DNA of 64,000 nucleotides from Duganella aquatilis (GCF_009674565.1 NZ_WKJL01000009.1:124001-188000); one strand, 5' to 3'; positions 36,384 to 45,082 are shown, counted from the first letter of the stretch. Program-made: numbers and translations. Notes: generated by a model not told the origin, from the sequence alone.

Positions 36384-36584
36384 ATGTCCACCACCGTCCG
36401 CAACGCTACCTCTCCTAAACGGGTGCGCTTCCAGATTCAGGCCCGTCGCGCTGAACGTGCTGACGAGTCGGCGTGGTTCGATATGGAATTGATTCGCCCG
36501 ATGTCGCGTGAGGCGTCGGCGCGTGCTGTTGTGGTTTTGAACAAAAGTGTTCCTGAATTCGTCTACCGCGCGGTGGCTGTATGA
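36384..36584 (+). CDS. small phage protein, unknown
   Basis: The 66-residue basic protein (MSTTVRNATSPKRVRFQIQA...) is the first gene of the rightward phage operon. GAAGGAAAACGAA gives a ribosome site. It overlaps the next gene by four bases (ATGA). It has no membrane helix. I do not recognise it; its position before the ssDNA-binding candidate suggests an early replication role. Confidence 0.65.
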   Translation: MSTTVRNATSPKRVRFQIQARRAERADESAWFDMELIRPMSREASARAVVVLNKSVPEFVYRAVAV

Positions 36585-36793
36585 GTGCTGCTGCTGAGTG
36601 GACGTTGCCGTTGGCGCTTAACGCTTCGGAGGTCCGCGTCGTCAAGGCCGCGTTACTGGTCGAGATTGCGACTCTGGAATTCAAAGCGCGTGAAGACCAT
36701 CAGCCTGAGTTGTGGTTGCCTGCATTGGGCGCTGCGCGCCGTGTTTTCTCGGCTCTGTGTGACAGGGCAAACAAGGATTTACTGGATTTATAA
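36581..36793 (+). CDS. small phage protein, unknown
   Basis: The 70-residue protein (MSAAAEWTLPLALNASEVRVVKAA...) is mostly helical and follows with an ATGA overlap. It is Ala/Leu-rich without a convincing membrane span. Coupling to its neighbours supports real coding; the function is unknown. Confidence 0.62.
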   Translation: MSAAAEWTLPLALNASEVRVVKAALLVEIATLEFKAREDHQPELWLPALGAARRVFSALCDRANKDLLDL

Positions 36794-36846
36794 CTGCGCC
36801 GGTTGGCGTCATCGCGTCCTAGAGGGCGAATTTTGAAAAGGGTATG

Positions 36847-37503
36847 ACCATGAAATCGAAAATCGAAATTATCCACGTGGTGCAAGTAGCTGGTACGTCG
36901 CGGAAGACTGGCAATGATTACGACATCCGCAACGCGCAGTGCGTTGTACGCGACGCTGACAAGGCGACCGGCGAAGTGAAGCCGAAAATCGGTGTGCTGT
37001 CGCTGCCAGCGCGTTACAAGGATTTGCCGAAGGGGGTTTATATGGTCGAGTTTGAGGCCGCTATCGGCCAGAACAGCCGCGTTGTGTCGGAAGTCGCGGA
37101 TGTCAAACAATGGGATGGCTCCGCGCCGGCTGGCCCTGATCGTAACGTGCTGGTTGAGGTGTTGAGCGTGACGCCTCGGGCTGGCTTCTCCAAGAAATCG
37201 CTCAAAGATTACGACATGCTGTTCGCTGACTGCATCGTGCACAAAGTGGACCGTGAAACCGGCGAGGTGTCCTTGCTGGTGGGCGAACTGCTGGTGCCGG
37301 ATCGCTTCAAAGACATCAAGCCAGGAATGTACGAGGTGGCGTTTGAAATCTCCATCGGTCAAGACAAGCGCATTGGTGGCCGCGTGTCGGAAATGACGCC
37401 TCACAAGGCTGCTCCTGCGGCTCCTGCGGGTAAGCCTGCTGCGCCAGCGCCTGCTGCCGCGCCGGTCGCTTCTGCGGCTCCTGCTGCGCCTGCTAAGGCC
37501 TGA
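36847..37503 (+). CDS. tandem-duplicated phage protein, candidate ssDNA-binding protein
   Basis: The 218-residue protein consists of two similar halves of about 85 residues (one from MKSKIEIIHV, one from RNVLVEVLSV). They share the pattern K/S-x-x-DYDxxxAxCxV, a following VDRETGEV/ADKATGEV, LxVPxRxKD and GxYxVxFExxIGQ. A low-complexity Ala/Pro tail of about 35 residues follows. Its position before the major coat gene is where filamentous phages encode gpV, and gpV works as a dimer, so a fused dimer is a sensible reading. Start at ATG 36847 (the ATG at 36844 lies one codon earlier in AAGGGTATGACCATG). Confidence 0.65.
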   Translation, partial: TMKSKIEIIHVVQVAGTSRKTGNDYDIRNAQCVVRDADKATGEVKPKIGVLSLPARYKDLPKGVYMVEFEAAIGQNSRVVSEVADVKQWDGSAPAGPDRNVLVEVLSVTPRAGFSKKSLKDYDMLFADCIVHKVDRETGEVSLLVGELLVPDRFKDIKPGMYEVAFEISIGQDKRIGGRVSEMTPHKAAPAAPAGKPAAPAPAAAPVASAAPAAPAKA

Positions 37504-37505
37504 GT

Positions 37506-37850
37506 ATGCCTACGTGTTTGCGTTCGATGAATCTCGGCGGTCAAGGCACGGGCGACGTTAGCTATGTTTGGGCCTTGAATGGCCTAGTGTTAGCTCCCCG
37601 TGTACGCGCTGTGGTTCTCGTTCCTGACACTGATACGGCTGATCTCGCGAGTTGTGCCGCCGTGTCTATATCCGGCGCTGAGTATTTGGCCCTGCAGTCG
37701 GGGGCCAATGGGGCTGATCCTTCGGTCAGTCCATTTGCGATGTCTGCGGAGGATGGTGCACTTGTCTCCGCTTCCATTATTGGATGCTGGGTCGCTGCCT
37801 ACCTGATCCGCAGCGTTATTAACGTTGTTCAACAGGGAAGTGAATCATGA
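37506..37850 (+). CDS. small phage membrane protein
   Basis: The 114-residue protein has a weakly structured N-terminal half and a C-terminal hydrophobic stretch (ALVSASIIGCWVAAYLIRSVI). It starts 2 bp after the preceding stop and overlaps the major coat gene by four bases. A minor coat or assembly role is possible from its place in the cluster; no family was recognised. Confidence 0.6.
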   Translation: MPTCLRSMNLGGQGTGDVSYVWALNGLVLAPRVRAVVLVPDTDTADLASCAAVSISGAEYLALQSGANGADPSVSPFAMSAEDGALVSASIIGCWVAAYLIRSVINVVQQGSES

Positions 37851-38041
37851 AAAACAAACTGAAATATCTGGCCGCTCTGGCCCTGTCCGCTGGTTTCGGC
37901 GTCGCTCAAGCTGCTGGTGGTATCGACATCTCGGCCGATACCGCGCAAGCGAAAACCGACATCGCCACCGCTGGTGGCCTGATCGTCGGCGTCGTGGTGG
38001 CCGTTGCCGCCATTTCGTGGATCCGTCGCGTGATCCGCTAA
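37847..38041 (+). CDS. major coat protein (pVIII-like)
   Basis: The 64-residue precursor has a signal peptide (MKNKLKYLAALALSAGFGVAQA) and a mature part of about 42 residues. The mature part has an acidic N-terminus (GGIDISADTAQAKTDI), a hydrophobic span (GGLIVGVVVAVAAISW) and a basic end (IRRVIR). This is exactly the layout of filamentous phage pVIII, where the basic end contacts DNA. A strong terminator follows, as expected for a highly expressed coat gene. Confidence 0.92.
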   Translation: MKNKLKYLAALALSAGFGVAQAAGGIDISADTAQAKTDIATAGGLIVGVVVAVAAISWIRRVIR

Positions 38042-38063
38042 CACGGGCCTGCTCCGTGTTTGT

Positions 38064-38093
38064 GAGGGGCTTCGCGCCCCTCTTTTCATTTTT
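38064..38093 (+). terminator. terminator after the major coat gene
   Basis: The 7-bp stem GAGGGGC/GCCCCTC with loop TTCGC is followed by TTTTCATTTTT. Filamentous phages carry a strong terminator at this point to boost coat protein relative to later genes. Confidence 0.88.
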
Positions 38094-38109
38094 GTCGTTG
38101 GAGGTTGCT

Positions 38110-38178
38110 ATGGCCGGTTACTTCGTCATTCTTGCGACGTGTGGTGCGTTCTGGATTTTGTTGAATCACCGCGGTTGA
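38110..38178 (+). CDS. very small phage membrane protein (pVII/pIX-like)
   Basis: The 22-residue peptide MAGYFVILATCGAFWILLNH(RG) is almost entirely hydrophobic. TTGGAGGTTGCT provides a good ribosome site. Filamentous phages encode 30-residue hydrophobic tip proteins between pVIII and pIII, and this one sits exactly there. It is shorter than usual, so the assignment is tentative. Confidence 0.6.
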   Translation: MAGYFVILATCGAFWILLNHRG

Positions 38179-38186
38179 GGTGGGTA

Positions 38187-39632
38187 ATGTATAAACGATT
38201 TATACTGTTATTGGCGTTATTGTCCGCTTGCTTGGTTGCGGTGGCCGCTACGTCGTATACGCCGACTCGATTACAGTTTAGGTTTGGCAGCGATCCTTGG
38301 ATGGACGATGCCAGCAGTGCGTGTTCGACGCATGCCGCGAATAACACTGCGAGCCAGACCGCCTTGAATTGGGCTATGACTTCTGCACCCGTCGCACCGG
38401 CTTATAACTGCGGCCTGACGTCGTATTATCGTTCTAATGGCACTGTAGCCTCGGGGCCTAATTATTATGCTCTCGAAAAAAGACTGGTATGTAATAACGG
38501 CAGTTTGCCGGTCAATAGTCTGTGTACCGACGAGGTTCCTAAGAAATGCACTACGGCTGCTGGCAAGTCTGTGACGTGGCGGCAGTTCGATGGTCATTCG
38601 ACGAATCCGAAGGCGAAAGTCCCGGATGCCGATTTGCCTTATCCGACTACATCGGCGTCGTGCGTGATTAGCAGTGTGCCTGATGTGGTGAGCTGTTACA
38701 CCGTTCCTGCGTCGGATGGCGGCATTGATTTTTACTGTAATTATTCTGCGATTTCTACGGGCGCGGATTCGCCGCCAGATGCTCCGGGTGAGGCTGGCGT
38801 TATCAATACACCGGAGAACGCCACGCCAGGAACAACAACTGTTCCTGCTTCGCAGACTGGCGGCAAGTGTCCAGGCGGCACGGTACAGGCTGGTGCGGAT
38901 TCAAGCGGCATTCCGATTTGCATTGGCTCTGGTACGAACCCAATTAATTCCACATCCACCGGCACGGTCAAAACGCCTGATACCACTACTACGGCAGCGG
39001 ATGGAACGACTACCACCACCAGCACCACCACCGTAACGAACAGCGACCACTCGGTCACCACCACTACTACAACGACCGTCACGTCGCCTGACGGCACGGT
39101 CAAAACGAGTCAGACCAGCACTACCAGCAATACGCCAACGGGCACGCCGGGGAAGGGTGACGATACCAAGGATTTTTGTAGCGCACATCCTGAACTGACG
39201 ATTTGTCAGAACTCTTCTGTCGCTGGCGCGTGCGGTCAAATTTCTTGCCAAGGTGATGCGATTCAGTGCGCTACGTTGAGGGCGGCCGCTGCCATGCAAT
39301 GTGCGCAGCAACAGGACATCGATGCGTTGAAGGCTATGCCGCAGAAAGCGTTGGGCGATCAGATTATGGCCGGTGCTGATCCTATGGCCGGTCAGATTGC
39401 CGATACGTTGAAGGGTACTGATGTCGATATGAGTCGGGTGTCTTTTGACCAAAGCGGTTTTCTCGGCGGCGGCACGTGCTTGGCGAATCGTTCTTTCACT
39501 GTGATGGGCCACGTGGTGCCGGTTGATTTCACTTCGGTGTGCAACAACATCCTGCCGTTACGTGGCGTGATGATGGCGGTTGCACTAATCCTCGCTTACT
39601 TGATCGTCGGTCGGTCCGTTGTCGGATCGTAG
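38187..39632 (+). CDS. TspB/pIII-like adsorption protein
   Basis: The 481-residue protein begins MYKRFILLLALLSACLVAVA (signal peptide). It has a Cys-containing N-terminal region, a Thr/Ser-rich low-complexity linker (about residues 260-335), a Cys-rich domain (FCSAHPELTICQ...) and a C-terminal membrane anchor (MMAVALILAYLIVGRSVV). This is the TspB/pIII architecture: host attachment at the tip and anchoring at release. GAGGTGGGTA precedes the ATG at 38187, which I prefer over an earlier in-frame start. Confidence 0.82.
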   Translation: MYKRFILLLALLSACLVAVAATSYTPTRLQFRFGSDPWMDDASSACSTHAANNTASQTALNWAMTSAPVAPAYNCGLTSYYRSNGTVASGPNYYALEKRLVCNNGSLPVNSLCTDEVPKKCTTAAGKSVTWRQFDGHSTNPKAKVPDADLPYPTTSASCVISSVPDVVSCYTVPASDGGIDFYCNYSAISTGADSPPDAPGEAGVINTPENATPGTTTVPASQTGGKCPGGTVQAGADSSGIPICIGSGTNPINSTSTGTVKTPDTTTTAADGTTTTTSTTTVTNSDHSVTTTTTTTVTSPDGTVKTSQTSTTSNTPTGTPGKGDDTKDFCSAHPELTICQNSSVAGACGQISCQGDAIQCATLRAAAAMQCAQQQDIDALKAMPQKALGDQIMAGADPMAGQIADTLKGTDVDMSRVSFDQSGFLGGGTCLANRSFTVMGHVVPVDFTSVCNNILPLRGVMMAVALILAYLIVGRSVVGS

Positions 39633-39640
39633 GAGGCTAT

Positions 39641-39940
39641 ATGTTTGCTGCATTTCTTCCAGCTTTGATTGGTGCGCTTGCGGGTGCTATGGGTACGCTG
39701 GCCGGTCGCGTTCTGATCGCGCTGGGCCTTGGGTTTGTGACGTACAAGGGTATTGATATCGGCGTGGCCGCGCTCAAGCAGTCGGTGATTTCGGGCGTAC
39801 AGAGTCAGTCGGCCGATATCGTTGGGTTGCTGGGCTTCTTGTGGGTGGACAAGGCGCTGACGGTGGTGTTCTCGGCCTTCACGGTGGCGCTGTCGATGAA
39901 GGCCATCGGCGGCTCGGTGAAAAAGATGGTGGCTAAATGA
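39641..39940 (+). CDS. DUF2523 / pVI-like minor coat protein
   Basis: The 99-residue hydrophobic protein has about three membrane spans (FLPALIGALAGAMGTLAG, ALGLGFVTYKG, ALTVVFSAFTVALSM). It follows AGGAGG, and its gene overlaps zot by four bases (ATGA). DUF2523 proteins of inoviruses occupy the pVI position between pIII and pI and help close the virion end. Confidence 0.85.
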   Translation: MFAAFLPALIGALAGAMGTLAGRVLIALGLGFVTYKGIDIGVAALKQSVISGVQSQSADIVGLLGFLWVDKALTVVFSAFTVALSMKAIGGSVKKMVAK

Positions 39941-41085
39941 TCTCGCTGATTACTGGTTTGCCGGGTAATGGCAAGACGCTGTTTGCACTGTGGTCGATCA
40001 AGCAGAAGGCGGAGAAGGAACAGCGTGAGGTCTACTATCACAACATCAAAGACTTGACGCTGCCTTGGCATGCGTTTGAGGCCGAGAAGTGGATGGACCT
40101 GCCGAATGGCTCCATCATCGTGATGGACGAGTGCCAGTTTGTATTTCCGAAAAAGCCGAACGGCTCGAAACTGCCAGAATTTTATGAACAGCTTGCGACG
40201 CATCGTCACAAGGGTTTCGACATCTATTTGATAACGCAACATCCGACGTTGATTGACAACTTTGTGCGCCAGTTGGTGGGCGAACATTATCACGCTGTGC
40301 GCAAGTTCGGCTTGGCGCGTTCAACGATTTATAAATGGTCGGCAGCTAATCCAGCGCCTCAAAATCAGTCCTCGCAAAAGTCGTCTATATCGTTGAAGTG
40401 GGCCTTTCCGAAAGAGGTGTACGGCTACTACAAAAGCGCAGAAGTGCATACGGTCAAGCGCGCCATACCTATGAAGATCTTCTTGGCGCTTGGCTTCGTT
40501 GTAGCGTTGCTGGCGTTTGGCTATTGGGCGCTGAATCGGTATCAGCATCGTTATGACAAAAAAACTGAGGATGCTGCGCAGGCGTCTGCTGCTCGTGCTG
40601 CTGGTAGTAGCGTGGCTGTTCCTGCTGCCGGTCCGGCATCGTCGCAAGCTCCTTTTGATCCTGTGGCTGACGCCAAGCATTTCGTTCAAATGGAAACGCC
40701 CCGCGTCGACGGACTGGCGTACACGGCGCCGAAGTATGACCGTATCACCGAGCCTGTCCGGGCGCCAGTGCCTGCGGCGTGTATTCAGGTCGGCACGCCG
40801 CAAAGTCAGAAGGGCGTTACGTGCAAGTGCTATTCGCAACAGGGTACGCCGTTGGATGTGGGCTTCAACATGTGCATGGGCTTTGCGCGCAATGGCTGGT
40901 TTCAGGATTTCGATGCGGATCGTGATCGCCAGGACACTGATAGGGCGCAACGCTCGGTCAAGGTGATGGAAGGGCATGACACCGTGGATTCAGTGCATGC
41001 TAGTTCGCGTGTTCTGGTGATGGAAGTGCCGAAGCCTGATCCGCCGTACAGGCCCATTGGTGGCGGTCCTGCCGCTACGTATTAG
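39937..41085 (+). CDS. zot: Zot family assembly ATPase (pI-like)
   Basis: The 382-residue protein drives filamentous phage export. The cytoplasmic N-terminal ATPase has Walker A GLPGNGKTLFAL and Walker B IIVMDECQFVFP. A single membrane span (FLALGFVVALLAFGYWAL) follows at about residue 182, then a periplasmic domain with Cys residues that would contact a secretin. No secretin gene is in the prophage. It is coupled to the pVI-like gene by ATGA. Confidence 0.93.
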   Translation: MISLITGLPGNGKTLFALWSIKQKAEKEQREVYYHNIKDLTLPWHAFEAEKWMDLPNGSIIVMDECQFVFPKKPNGSKLPEFYEQLATHRHKGFDIYLITQHPTLIDNFVRQLVGEHYHAVRKFGLARSTIYKWSAANPAPQNQSSQKSSISLKWAFPKEVYGYYKSAEVHTVKRAIPMKIFLALGFVVALLAFGYWALNRYQHRYDKKTEDAAQASAARAAGSSVAVPAAGPASSQAPFDPVADAKHFVQMETPRVDGLAYTAPKYDRITEPVRAPVPAACIQVGTPQSQKGVTCKCYSQQGTPLDVGFNMCMGFARNGWFQDFDADRDRQDTDRAQRSVKVMEGHDTVDSVHASSRVLVMEVPKPDPPYRPIGGGPAATY

Positions 41086-41114
41086 TGTTACTTGTCACGG
41101 AAATAGGAGGGTGT

Positions 41115-41384
41115 ATGAAGTACGGGAACGATCATCGCCAGCTTGATCTGGTGTCGAGTGCAAACCGCCAGCCCGGTCGACCGCCCACAGGTGTCGCCAA
41201 AACGGCCGCAGAACGGCAGGCGGCACGGCGAGAACGGTTGGCGAAAAAAGGCAAGGGCGTCTTGACGGTGGACGTGTCGCAGGAAGTGATTGAAGCGCTC
41301 GATAAGTATGTCCAGTTTAAAGATGTGACGAAGGGTGATGTTGTGGACCGGCTGCTGCGCGGTGCGTTGCTCCGGAAGCGATGA
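41115..41384 (+). CDS. ribbon-helix-helix phage protein
   Basis: The 89-residue protein has a basic N-terminal half (TAAERQAARRERLAKKGKG) and a C-terminal ribbon-helix-helix (VLTVDVSQEVIEALDKYVQF...VVDRLLRGAL). AGGAGGGTG is its ribosome site. It should bind DNA and could control replication or expression from the adjacent non-coding region. Confidence 0.75.
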   Translation: MKYGNDHRQLDLVSSANRQPGRPPTGVAKTAAERQAARRERLAKKGKGVLTVDVSQEVIEALDKYVQFKDVTKGDVVDRLLRGALLRKR

Positions 41385-41887
41385 CCAAATTTAGTTCTGG
41401 CTGCAGGTCGCAAGTTGCTCCGATCGCGCACGCCGGCCTGAAATTTGTGGATATTTTTCCTGCAGGGGCCGTATTTCGTTCTGTCTCCAGGAAGCATTCA
41501 CTGACGATGCCGGGGTGGCTGCACAAGCGGCCGAAGGCAAAATCTTTGGGGGCCAGTTGGTGCCGGTGGTTGATGTTGAAGTAGCTGTAGCTGGGGCCTG
41601 TTCGTGTCGGAGCGAGGAGCGACAAGGTTCCAAAGTTTTAGCGGGTAGTCCGCAGGCTTGTTTAGTGCCTCGCTGCGGCACGTCGGCAACCGGCCCCATT
41701 CTGAATGTTGCTTTTCGTTGTACGTGGTTCGTAGGCGTGTTTGGTGGTCTGGTATTTGGCGCGTGCGCAGCCGTGAAGGGCGCTCGCGACCTGCGCGGCG
41801 GCGCGCAGCGCCGCCTAAACTTGTATTGAGAACACTTAAGAACACAGACACGTAAAACACTGTGGCTGTCATAGGGAAAAAGGAATT
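41385..41887. other. non-coding phage region, candidate replication origin
   Basis: These 500 bp between the RHH and Rep genes have no convincing gene. They contain a GC hairpin with 8-bp arms (GGCGGCGC-GCA-GCGCCGCC, 41797-41815) and GTGCC/GGCAC at about 41665-41681. A near-repeat GAACACTTAA/GAACACAGAC lies at about 41829-41850. Placement before the Rep gene and hairpin content suit the origin and packaging region of a filamentous phage; the nick site is not identified. Confidence 0.5.
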
Positions 41888-42865
41888 TTGAAGCACCAAA
41901 GAAAAGGCCCCGATCAGCTGGAACTGAGCGAGGCCCTTGATAAACCTGCCATCACAGGAATACCAATGAACGAATTAGATTATGAAACTGCTTTAGCGTC
42001 AATTGATTTCACGTCGGTTGCTCGTGACGGGGATGCACAGAAACCGGACTGGTGGCAGGGCGACCGCACAAGGGGCGCATGGCAAGACACCTACACGGCT
42101 CGCAAGCGCGTTTATCCAGATGGTCAGTGCGTTGTGACGGTCACGAAAGATAAATCGTTTGTAGGCCCTGCTATTACCCGTCCACGCGCAAGGCGTGGTG
42201 AGTCAGAGAATCGCGAGGCGAGCGAAGAGGTTTCCGCACGTCGGGCGAAGCAAAAGGTCCGTGACTGCTGCAAGGCCATTTCGGCGGATCGTATGGTGAC
42301 GCTGACATATCGTGAAAATATGCTTGATCGGGACAGAGCGGCGAAGCATTTTAAGGCGTTCTGCCGTCGCCTGGGCAAGGTGAAGAAGTTCCACTATGTG
42401 GCGGTGATTGAACAGCAGGAGCGGGGCGCTTTGCACTTCCATATCGCTGTGCGTGGTCGTCAGTGCTACGCCTTGTTGCGTTCGATTTGGCAGCGTGTGG
42501 TTGGCCTCGGGCCGGATGGCCAACAGATGGGCCAAGCCAATGTGCGCGATCCCCACTCGTTCGGATTTGGTGTGAAGGGCGCTCACCGACTGGCGAGCTA
42601 CATTTCGAAGTATTGCGGCAAGGTGATGGACTGCCGTGACCTAAACGAAAAGCGCTATTTCCGTTCACGGGGCATCGTGCTGCCAGAGTTGCAGTATTGG
42701 CGGCTGCCGAATTGCACATGCATGCTTGACGCTGTCCACGCGGCATTTCGGATGATTGAGGGCCATGCCATGGAGAACCTTGATACTTGGTGCAATAACG
42801 CACTTGGGGTTGTGTATCTTGCCACTGCGCCGGGAATGCCCTGCGACTTGGAGTATCCCTTTTAG
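41888..42865 (+). CDS. HUH rolling-circle replication initiation protein
   Basis: The 325-residue protein has the HUH motif in GALHFHIAVRG and the catalytic-tyrosine region LASYISKYCGK, preceded by the motif-1-like ADRMVTLTYRENM. It should nick the viral strand origin and start rolling-circle replication. The start is TTG 41888 with AAGGA upstream; ATG 41968 (MNELDYETAL) with AGGA is a good alternative. The rightward position after zot reflects circular permutation by integration. Confidence 0.85.
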   Translation: MKHQRKGPDQLELSEALDKPAITGIPMNELDYETALASIDFTSVARDGDAQKPDWWQGDRTRGAWQDTYTARKRVYPDGQCVVTVTKDKSFVGPAITRPRARRGESENREASEEVSARRAKQKVRDCCKAISADRMVTLTYRENMLDRDRAAKHFKAFCRRLGKVKKFHYVAVIEQQERGALHFHIAVRGRQCYALLRSIWQRVVGLGPDGQQMGQANVRDPHSFGFGVKGAHRLASYISKYCGKVMDCRDLNEKRYFRSRGIVLPELQYWRLPNCTCMLDAVHAAFRMIEGHAMENLDTWCNNALGVVYLATAPGMPCDLEYPF

Positions 42866-42886
42866 TGATTTTCAGTATTGATATAT

Positions 42887-42904
42887 TATTTCCCTGTGGA
42901 AATA
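42887..42904. promoter_or_regulatory. inverted repeat before the integrase gene
   Basis: TATTTCC-CTGT-GGAAATA forms a perfect 7-bp-arm palindrome 16 bp upstream of the integrase ATG. It could be an operator or a weak hairpin that limits integrase expression. Confidence 0.45.
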
Positions 42905-42920
42905 TCATGAGGTATTTTAG

Positions 42921-43799
42921 ATGGGGTCCAACATTTCTGATCAGGTTGTATCGCTAGTAGAGGTAGGACTGGCTAAGACGTGGGAGGATGCAACTGAGAG
43001 GTGGTTATTTGAAAAGTCTGACAAAGCTTCATTGCATTCTGATAAGTGTATTATCCGTTGGCTGTGTCCATATCTTAATGGTCTCACGTTGTCGCAAATC
43101 GATCGGGGTGTCATCGATGATATTGTCTTGAAAAAGCTTAAGTCTGGGGTTGCAAACAGTACAGTCAATCGTATGCTAGCCTTGCTTCGTGCAGTGCTGA
43201 GAAGGGCGTCATCGGAGTGGGAGTGGATTAAAACAGCCCCAAGGATACGGTTGTTAAAGGAACCTGTGAGGCGCGTACGTTTCTTGACTTTGGTTGAAGC
43301 CCAGCGATTGCTTAGTCATTTACCGGAGCAAATTGCTCTCATGGCGACTTTTTCTTTAGCTACTGGACTCCGTAAGTCGAACGTGACTGGTTTACAATGG
43401 TCCCAAATTGACATGCAGCGATGCGTAGCGTGGGTTCATCCCGATCAGTCGAAGACTAGAAAAGCTATTGCTGTTCCTCTTAACTTAGATGCCATGCGTG
43501 TACTTGCATTGTGCAAAGGTCGTCATCCTGTGTATCCTTTCGCGAGTCCCGGTCATATGTGCGTGTCGATCAGTACCTCAGTGTGGAAGCGCGCCTTGGC
43601 CGATGCCGGTATTGAAGATTTTAGATGGCATGATTTGAGACATACATGGGCTAGCTGGCATGTTCAAAATGGCACCCCTTTGAATGTTTTGCAAGAACTA
43701 GGGGGATGGGAAAGTTCCGAGATGGTGCGGCGATATGCTCATTTCTCGGCTGGGCATCTTGTCGCGTATGCGGAGCGGCTCCCTAAAGTTATAGAATGA
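42921..43799 (+). CDS. int: phage tyrosine integrase
   Basis: The 292-residue recombinase has a SAM-like N-terminal domain and a catalytic domain. Visible residues are the Arg in TGLRKSNV, HDLRHTWAS (HxxR), LGGWESSEMV (the Trp replaces the usual second His) and the nucleophile Tyr in RRYAHFS. GAGGT precedes the ATG. It should integrate the circle at the tRNA(CAT) core. The gene lies at the right end, before the cargo genes. Confidence 0.93.
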   Translation: MGSNISDQVVSLVEVGLAKTWEDATERWLFEKSDKASLHSDKCIIRWLCPYLNGLTLSQIDRGVIDDIVLKKLKSGVANSTVNRMLALLRAVLRRASSEWEWIKTAPRIRLLKEPVRRVRFLTLVEAQRLLSHLPEQIALMATFSLATGLRKSNVTGLQWSQIDMQRCVAWVHPDQSKTRKAIAVPLNLDAMRVLALCKGRHPVYPFASPGHMCVSISTSVWKRALADAGIEDFRWHDLRHTWASWHVQNGTPLNVLQELGGWESSEMVRRYAHFSAGHLVAYAERLPKVIE

Positions 43800-43813
43800 T
43801 TTGTCTAGCGTGA

Positions 43814-43847
43814 TTTATTTAAATTTTACTAAATAAAATCTTTTTTT
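43814..43847 (+). terminator. AT-rich terminator candidate after int
   Basis: The 8-bp perfect inverted repeat TTTATTTA/TAAATAAA with an 8-base loop is followed by ATC and seven T residues. The stem is weak but well placed between int and the cargo genes. Confidence 0.5.
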
Positions 43848-43897
43848 AAGTAAATTAATGTTTGAATGAACCGATATTATGAAAATAAGGTACTGTG

Positions 43898-45082
43898 ATG
43901 ATTAAGGCGTTACATATGAGTAACTTCAAATCACTTGTGCAGTTTCGGTTGCCTCTGCCAAAATTTACAGTTTTGATTGGCATGAATGGTTCTGGTAAAA
44001 CGACTATTTTACAAGCCTTTGATTTTGTTTCTCAACTTATGGAAGGTAAAGTTGAGCAATGGTTGACTTCTAGAAGTTGGTCGATAGGAGATTTAGCTTC
44101 TAAGTTTAGTTCTTCTACTAACATTAATGGCGGTGTGGTTTATGAATGGGGCGGTGAAACTCTCTTTTGGCTCCAATCATTAAATCGCAAGGAAATGGCT
44201 TGTCTTACTGAATCTGTATCTGTGTATAAAAATAAAAACTATGATACAGATATATTTAAAGTAAAAGATCGTCATTACAAGATCGATGATAAAGAATCTG
44301 TCCCGGTGACCTTTACTTATCAGGGATCTTTGTTATCTCAACTTCGAGATAGCGAACTTACTCCGCCTTTGAAAGGTTTGCGCGATGCATTAAAGAAAAT
44401 CCGTTCTTTAGAGTTGTTGTCGCCTCATCTTATGCGTCAGCGTACCCGTGACTCCACTACTGATATTGGAGTTGGCGGCGAACGGTTGTCCTCCTTTCTT
44501 CATTCCTTTAAAGGGTCTTCAAAGGGTGAATTGCTAGAAATCTTGAGGAAATTTTATCCGCGCGTAGTTGATTTTAAGACATCTCCTACGAAAGGGGGCT
44601 GGAAAAGGCTTTCAATTACTGAGGATTTTGATGGAAAATATGTTGAATCTGAAGTTAGACATATTAATGATGGACTTCTTCGTGTTTTGGCGTTGATTGC
44701 TCAAACTAAGACTGATAAGTCGCTGTTGTTGTTTGACGAAGTTGAGAACGGCGTTAATCCTGAAATAGTAGAAAAATTAGTTGAGATTCTTGTTAATGCA
44801 ACTCAGCAAATTGTTGTCACTACTCATAGTCCAATGATACTGAATTACCTAGAGGATGATATAGCTCGTCATTCAGTAATGTTTGTATATAAAAACCCCA
44901 AAGGCATTACTCGAGTAAGACCTTTTTTTTCAATATCAGGGATTGGTGAGAAGCTCGAAGTAATGGGGGCTGGCGAAGCTTTTGTTGATACCGATTTAGT
45001 TGATCTGACAAAAAGGTGTGTCGCGCTCGACGAGGCGGAAGAATTTGCTCAAAGAGCTAAAATTGGGAAAACAAAAGCATGA
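43898..45082 (+). CDS. OLD/AAA-type ATPase of a candidate defence module
   Basis: The 394-residue ATPase has an ABC-like head. Walker A is GMNGSGKTT near residue 30, the middle is long and helical, Walker B is LLLFDEVENGVNP and the H-loop His lies in VVTTHSPMIL. The layout is that of AAA_15/AAA_21 proteins found in OLD, PARIS, AbiL and related anti-phage systems. ATG 43898 follows AAGG at seven bases; a GTG lies one codon earlier. Its last four bases overlap the next gene. Composition is much richer in A and T than the host or the phage core, so it was probably acquired separately. Confidence 0.85.
   Translation: MIKALHMSNFKSLVQFRLPLPKFTVLIGMNGSGKTTILQAFDFVSQLMEGKVEQWLTSRSWSIGDLASKFSSSTNINGGVVYEWGGETLFWLQSLNRKEMACLTESVSVYKNKNYDTDIFKVKDRHYKIDDKESVPVTFTYQGSLLSQLRDSELTPPLKGLRDALKKIRSLELLSPHLMRQRTRDSTTDIGVGGERLSSFLHSFKGSSKGELLEILRKFYPRVVDFKTSPTKGGWKRLSITEDFDGKYVESEVRHINDGLLRVLALIAQTKTDKSLLLFDEVENGVNPEIVEKLVEILVNATQQIVVTTHSPMILNYLEDDIARHSVMFVYKNPKGITRVRPFFSISGIGEKLEVMGAGEAFVDTDLVDLTKRCVALDEAEEFAQRAKIGKTKA

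Noticed and set aside
41381..41829. small rightward frames (67 and 104 codons) in the phage gap
   Set aside because: No family, no good ribosome site and odd composition; the region is better explained as the phage origin.
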